NCBI GenBank assembly: GCA_000497125.2
Contig: CM035317.1
Span: 1,784,001 to 1,848,000 of the forward strand
Direction: 5' to 3'
DNA: 64,000 bases
Source: Spironucleus salmonicida
Taxonomy: Eukaryota > Fornicata > Diplomonadida > Hexamitidae
Shown here: in pieces, positions 59,014-64,000 of the stretch
Layout of the letters: every line of letters starts with the position of its first letter
Numbering within the stretch: the first letter of the stretch is position 1
Notes under the pieces: model-generated
The model's input: only the letters and a program-made list of their open reading frames with translations
The model's database searches: none
What the model was told of the DNA's origin: nothing
Translations under genes and position numbers: made by a program

Positions 59014-60546
59014 TCATTTAATGATAGATTTATTTATAGTACTTTCTTTATTCTATTAAGTTTAGTTTATTTCCAATATTTTTTTTTAATATAAACACTA
59101 TGAAAACTTTGAAATTTGTAATATAAATTAATAATATACTTATTAAGCTTCGGTTAATGATTCATCAATTAGTAAGTAGATATCATAATTTAATATAGGA
59201 ATTGTAGAAAACTTACTAATATCCGGATTTGAAATCCATTATGTAGAATCAAATAACTATAATTAACTAAAATCTTAATTAATATCAAAAAGGTTTTATA
59301 AGAAATTTAACATAGTAGTATTATCAATTTATTCTATATTATCACAGTATATTTTATTAATACAATTTATTAATGATTATTGATATGTTTTCATATTAAA
59401 ATGCAATTAGTGATCTGCTTTGATAAATTCTTTTACTTATAAATCTAAAGTATTAAAATTAGTTGGAATTTTGTTTAAATATTTTGTATAAATGTTTATA
59501 GTTAAATCTTTGATGTCAATATAAACTGGATTTGTAGTACTTAATTTCGAGATATATAAAATCTTAAAATAGTAATATAATGTTAGCATTGTCACTGTTT
59601 TCCCAGAATTTTGACTTTAAGCCATAACACCATTCTTCAATTTTCTGAAGCTCGATAAAATAGTAATGTACTCTGGTTTAAATGCAATTGATATATGAAA
59701 AAGTTATTTGAACATAAATAATAATTAACCTGGATTATGATTATTCTTAATAAAAGAGTAATAAAAATGAAGAGGTAATTAAAAATAATTTTATTGATAA
59801 GGAAGATAATATTCTTTTTAATCTATTTTATTATCATATATATCTTAAACATTCTGAAAATAAACAGCATGTTCAAGAAATCGTTGATGGAATATACTAT
59901 TTTAAGAATAAGCCTTCATAAGCATAAACGCGCTTGTTGCAAATATTAATGCCATTTTGTGTGTGTTTTCATGTAAGATTGACTACTAGATGACAACTAT
60001 TTTTGCTATTACTGCTAGCTAGTTATTATATACAATTAAATCGACATCATCATAGTCACAAACTAAAGGTTTGAAAGCTAGTTATTCTATATCTTTTTAT
60101 ACTACCGGTTTTCTGACTAAATATATTATTGTTTCGGTGTGACGAATTACTTTTTAAAAGAATTATTCCAACGTTTATTCTGAAATATATAAATTAAGAC
60201 CAATTCTAGTACAATAAAGTTCTATATGAGGATATAATTGTAAATAAATTTAGATTATTTTACTCAAATTTGTTTATTCTAAAATTATTTACTATACATT
60301 TAGAGGTTAGAAATTAACCTTCTAACTTATATATATAAAGAAAATAATTTAATTTTGCAATTTAGAGAGAATTTAAATCATCTAAAGAAAGAAAAAGAAT
60401 TACCTTCTCGTCTACTAAATCTTCTCCAAAATTTGGAATATCAATAGATAATCCCAGTGAAGACATCCGAACAATTAATTTGCTAGTAATTAATTCATAA
60501 TTACGATGATAATGCAATTTAAAACAAAGTATCCCAACATAATCAT
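59014..60546 (-). CDS. Divergent P-loop protein with a Dbp5/DDX19-like motif I
   Basis: 510 aa, an open frame far beyond chance length. Starts at 60,546 (MIMLGYFVLN). At about residues 308-318 is GVMAQSQNSGKTVTM. The AQSQ(S)GTGKT form of helicase motif I is typical of Dbp5/DDX19, and the approach ITILSSFRKLKNGVM sits where the Q-motif-to-motif-I segment would be. After it, NPVYIDIKDLTINIY is placed like motif Ia. I cannot find DEAD, SAT, or any second RecA domain with HRxGRxxR. The protein is thus either a strongly degenerate helicase or an unrelated P-loop protein. The N-terminal 300 residues are rich in hydrophobic and Gln residues with no named domain. It is the only intact gene in an otherwise gene-poor 9 kb. 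Confidence 0.65.
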
Positions 60547-62541
60547 TTGTTGTTATTTATGAATTAGAAGATTATATATTTATATATAATATTATATATT
60601 TTTATAACAAATGTATTTAATATTTGTAACCAGAGATAACTACCAATAGAGTGTATTAAAATTAGATATATTGAATTCCAATAATATTGCGCTTTTGAGT
60701 GAATCTATAATAATAGAAAAATAGGTTTATTTAGTAATATCAATTAAATTTTATGTAGATTGTTGTAAGTAACTATTTGGATATTTAATTATTTATATAT
60801 TTTAAGTATACTTTGGAGTGGGTATTCTATGTAAGTGAGGCCAAATAAGTCAGCATCAATATTTTATAATATTAATTAGTTAAAATAAGTTATCATTATT
60901 ACTTAATAAAATATATTATGTCTAAACTATATTCCATTAGAAGAAAAAAAGTAATACAAAATATAAATTTTAGTAAACAATAATTATTATAGTATAAGTT
61001 AATATGATCAATTCTTATAAAAATATTTATCAAAAACGGTTTTGCACATTATTTCCTTATTTCTACTATATTTTAAATTTATATCTATTTTATAACTCAT
61101 ATTTAATACAAAATAATGTTAAACTAAAGTGTATAAAGCTACTTATATAAAAGTTAAAAAATTAAAGTTAATCAAGGTGATTTTATTTGTCAGCCTAACC
61201 GTATATAAGCTAACCGAACCATTACAAAATTATGAATTTCGTACTGTCATTGTGAATCAGAAATCATATGGAAGCTAGATTACATATTTCTTATAATTCA
61301 TTGGCCAAATACTTAAACAACTAAGGGTACATAATAATAGTTAAAGGTTAACCTAATTCTCTAGTTAGTTTCATCAAAGGTAATGATATGATTATAAATG
61401 AGTATTTAGAAATCTATAATTTTTTATAAATTTAGTAGTTTGTTATTATCTATTAAGGTATCAAATTCAAATTATGGATCAAGTTAAAGAATCAATTCAA
61501 ATAATAAATATTTATCATATTCTGTTGTGTTATGGGCATATGAATATGTCACATCATACGTTTTAATATTAGTAACATATATCTAATAGATCTTATTAGT
61601 TGGTATCAAGTGATGAAATATAATTCCACTAGTAAGCTACTATCATCAAATACAAGTGTATATCATGATTAATATTCAAAAAAAGATATATCATCATTCG
61701 CGTTGCGAACACTGAAATACCTTTCCTTTTCTAACATAAAATTGGTATATATTTATTTACTTATGGTGGCTTACTACTAATCTAATCAAGTAAGATCTAA
61801 AGTGCGTTGTCTGAGATATCATAGACAGAATTATCTACAAATAGTGATATTTGCATTTCAATTAGCATGCATTAGGATATTTATACTACTTGGGATGAAA
61901 AAAACTGAACAATAATTCGAATATAATCTTATAAAAAGGAATATATAATTATTATATAAAATATCAGATCAAAATTGTATGAATGGTAAAATAATGTAAA
62001 TGCCATATATACCTAACAAATAAGCAGACGATATTTGAGTGGACAAGATCGACACGTTATGTTTATATTAATTTAATGAAACATATCTTACTTTAATATA
62101 GAATAAATACTCTAATTATATGTAAAATATACTCAAAATTTTAAGCTTAAAAGTACTTCGGAGCAATCTAAACATTCTGAGACGCATATATTTTAAGTAG
62201 TAATAATACATAGGCAATATCATGGGATCTTTGCGTGGAAAAATAATTCAATAGCAAAGCTCAGAGAAACATTTATTAATGTGCATCAAGCACTTATATG
62301 ATTCAACACCATAGAAAAAACATCACTAATTGATCATAACCTATAAACTACAATATCTATTGTTTTAGATAGGTTCTCTTGATTTTAATATCTGCTGTAG
62401 TAAACATACAGGGGTTAACTGTTAATAGTTATCTGATCAATGAGCACCTAATCAAAAGTTATAAAAAGTAAATGAGTAAATTATATTTTATCGTTTTTGC
62501 TGTATTTTAAATGGATAAATAATAAATCATAATATTACCTG
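60547..62541. other. AT-rich intergenic region
   Basis: About 2 kb without a supportable gene. Plus-strand frames around 61,150-61,620 are interrupted by TGA every 40-50 codons, the spacing expected of random sequence of this composition. Short A/T-rich direct and inverted motifs are present but none stands out. Confidence 0.55.
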
Positions 62542-64000
62542 TCATTTCACTGCCTCAATTATTCTAGGAATTTCAATTAAGGTTGTACAGACTGCTGCTA
62601 TTACTAGCGCACAGAAAACCGTAAATATAATCTTCTTCAGCAAAATATGCTGATCCAAGATCTTGGTTGCCGTCATATCACCACAAATAATAGCTCCAGT
62701 AAATCCACCGCCTGGGAAGCTCCACGCAGACGAAAAGCACAAGTTTTTGTACATGGGATGGAAATTCTTCATTCTGTGTTGAGAACCAAATTCGTCAGGA
62801 TTGTATCCATATAGTGATCCAGATTCACTTCTTGTGTATCTACGCATTGTGTTAGGAGTACCAACCTCTATATGATCAATCACAGCCTTTATGCCAGGGT
62901 AGTATTCCTCTAGCCTATTGATGTAAATATCAGCAACTTCCTATTTCTTCAGCTTATATGCATCTGGGGTAAGATCCTTCCACTCCTGAATATAGGCTGC
63001 GGTAGTAATATTACAGAAAGTTCTGCCTGATGCGGTTAACCTGGAATCGACTTTTGAGTGATCTACAAATACAAATGAACGTTCTTCTATCTTTTCATAC
63101 GCCACTAGGTTAAGGTCAGAGAGTGGGCGTGACAGGTCATTAGAGAAGAAAGTAGAGTACGCATTATTGGGGAAAAGCGTATTAAGATCAGCATTGCATA
63201 CGAAGTAAATGACAAACAAAGATACTGCTGGCGCCTTACGTTTAGACCTTTCATCAAAAGTATTTTTAAGCTTCGGTATCATTCTGCCAAACACTAGGTC
63301 TGGAGCACAATTACAAACAATCTTGTTGGATTTGGAAATCTTAGTCAGGTTTACGTTTACCTAAGTTTTGGTTTTTCTATCGAAGTAGCTCACGCCAGTA
63401 CAAATTGGTTTCTTAGCATGTTCGTCCTGAAGAATTATCTTAGTTACATCAGCCATGAGACGCACTTCGCCGCCATGTTCGCGGATCACTGAAACCAGGT
63501 AATTTGAGAGGGTTCCTGAGCCGCCTTAAATCTAAACAGCTTTCTGGTAATAGCAACACTAAGGAATGGCGTGATAGATTAGATTCATATTGTAAGGATT
63601 GTCGGAGTAGTAAACAATGTTTGTGTTAATTACATTTTTGAGCTTTTCATCAGTGATATAAAAATCCAACCATTAACCTATAGTATGTTTTCTGATCATT
63701 GGCCAGGTGAAGTGGACAGAGTGTACAATGGGGAAGAAAAAGAACTAGAAGTAACCCATGTTATAAGGAAGCGTAGTAGCACATCTGGCAGTATTGTATA
63801 TTTTTTTGAAGTATCTTCTGATACCCTTCTCTTCATGAGGGAACTTTTCAATCAGATAATTTCTTGCATTATCTAGACCATGAGGTATAGAATAGTGATT
63901 CTCTTTATCTGCTATATCCCAGACTGAGTTAGATGACACAAAGGTTATATTTTTATCAATACCTAGTTCTTTAAATATCCTGTGTTTTCCATCTGTCTTC
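62542..64000 (-). CDS. FAD-dependent oxidoreductase, carotenoid isomerase/retinol saturase type, 5' end cut by window edge
   Basis: About 486 C-terminal residues are visible; the N-terminal FAD Rossmann motif (GxGxxG) would lie beyond base 64,000. The diagnostic middle is IQGGSGTLSNYLVSVIREHGGEVRL with VTKIILQDE, the 'GG...L...L...i...GG.i......v..i' substrate/FAD segment of CrtI/CRTISO/RetSat proteins. Near the end, SGSLYGYNPDEFG and NLCFSSAWSFPGGGFTGAIICGD match the FAD-closing motif 'G.w..PGgG..ga...G..aA'. A single C-terminal hydrophobic helix (IIFTVFCALVIAAVCTTLI) could anchor it to a membrane. The family reduces or isomerises conjugated double bonds of polyenes; the substrate is unknown. 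GC content is clearly higher than in the rest of the window, consistent with strong expression or recent acquisition. TAG/TAA still occur as Gln, so the gene is adapted to the host code. Confidence 0.8.

Noticed and set aside
61150-61620. Plus-strand protein-like segments between TGA codons
   Set aside because: They are interrupted every 40-50 codons, which is the random spacing for this base composition, and show no shared motif.
1-64000. tRNA, rRNA, CRISPR or telomere-like repeats
   Set aside because: I looked for GGTTCGAnTCC-type B boxes, CCA-flanked cloverleaves, regularly spaced repeats and G-rich telomere units and found nothing convincing. A covariance-model search would be needed to exclude tRNAs.

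Overview
The window reads as nuclear DNA of a eukaryote that uses UAA and UAG as glutamine codons and UGA as its only stop. Nearly every gene is broken by TAA/TAG but becomes one long, recognisable protein when these are read as Gln, and every intact gene ends in TGA. The DNA is very AT-rich. Almost all genes are uninterrupted: more than 30 were followed end to end without needing an intron. This code plus near-absence of introns and tight packing fits a hexamitine diplomonad best (Spironucleus/Hexamita/Trepomonas type). A ciliate, or less likely an oxymonad, remains possible. That is inference from code and layout, not from phylogeny.

Layout. 1-3,666 (minus): class 3 lipase (cut by the window start), V-ATPase subunit H, small protein kinase. 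3,761-6,964 (plus): 1,067-aa coiled-coil protein. 7.2-8.7 kb: gene-free. 8.7-14.4 kb (minus): four proteins of unknown function, including an 851-aa zinc-ribbon membrane protein. 14.5-32.1 kb is the conserved core: RRS1, PDCD2/Tsr4-like, Drs1/DDX27-like helicase, an LRR-IQ protein with coiled-coil neighbours, a NAK-family kinase-like protein, a small type I membrane protein, UAP56/Sub2-like helicase, La protein and ornithine decarboxylase. Several of these act in ribosome assembly or RNA handling, and several share a pyrimidine-rich stretch just before the ATG. 32.4-38.5 kb: two large unrecognised proteins, convergent.

38,643-45,422 is the most striking part: an inverted repeat with two apparently identical 3,218-bp arms around a 344-bp spacer. 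Each arm carries an actin-related-protein gene, a 188-aa gene and most of a Gln/Asn-rich gene. The inner ends fall inside the Gln/Asn-rich gene, so its two copies are divergent genes with different N-termini and the same 328-residue remainder, started from a 50-bp intergenic gap. The outer ends fall inside the actin-related gene, so one copy is complete (542 aa) and the other has lost its natural start.

45.6-50.0 kb (minus): a 1,464-aa protein joining a degenerate kinase-like region to a P-loop NTPase and a long helical tail. 50.0-53.2 kb (plus): a short SMC3-like protein. 53.2-62.5 kb: gene-poor, even more AT-rich, with one intact 510-aa P-loop protein and possible decayed genes. 62.5 kb to the end (minus): a GC-richer FAD oxidoreductase of the carotenoid isomerase/retinol saturase type, cut by the window edge.

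Translations were done by hand. Gene ends were checked for frame consistency, but single-residue errors are possible. No database search was run.
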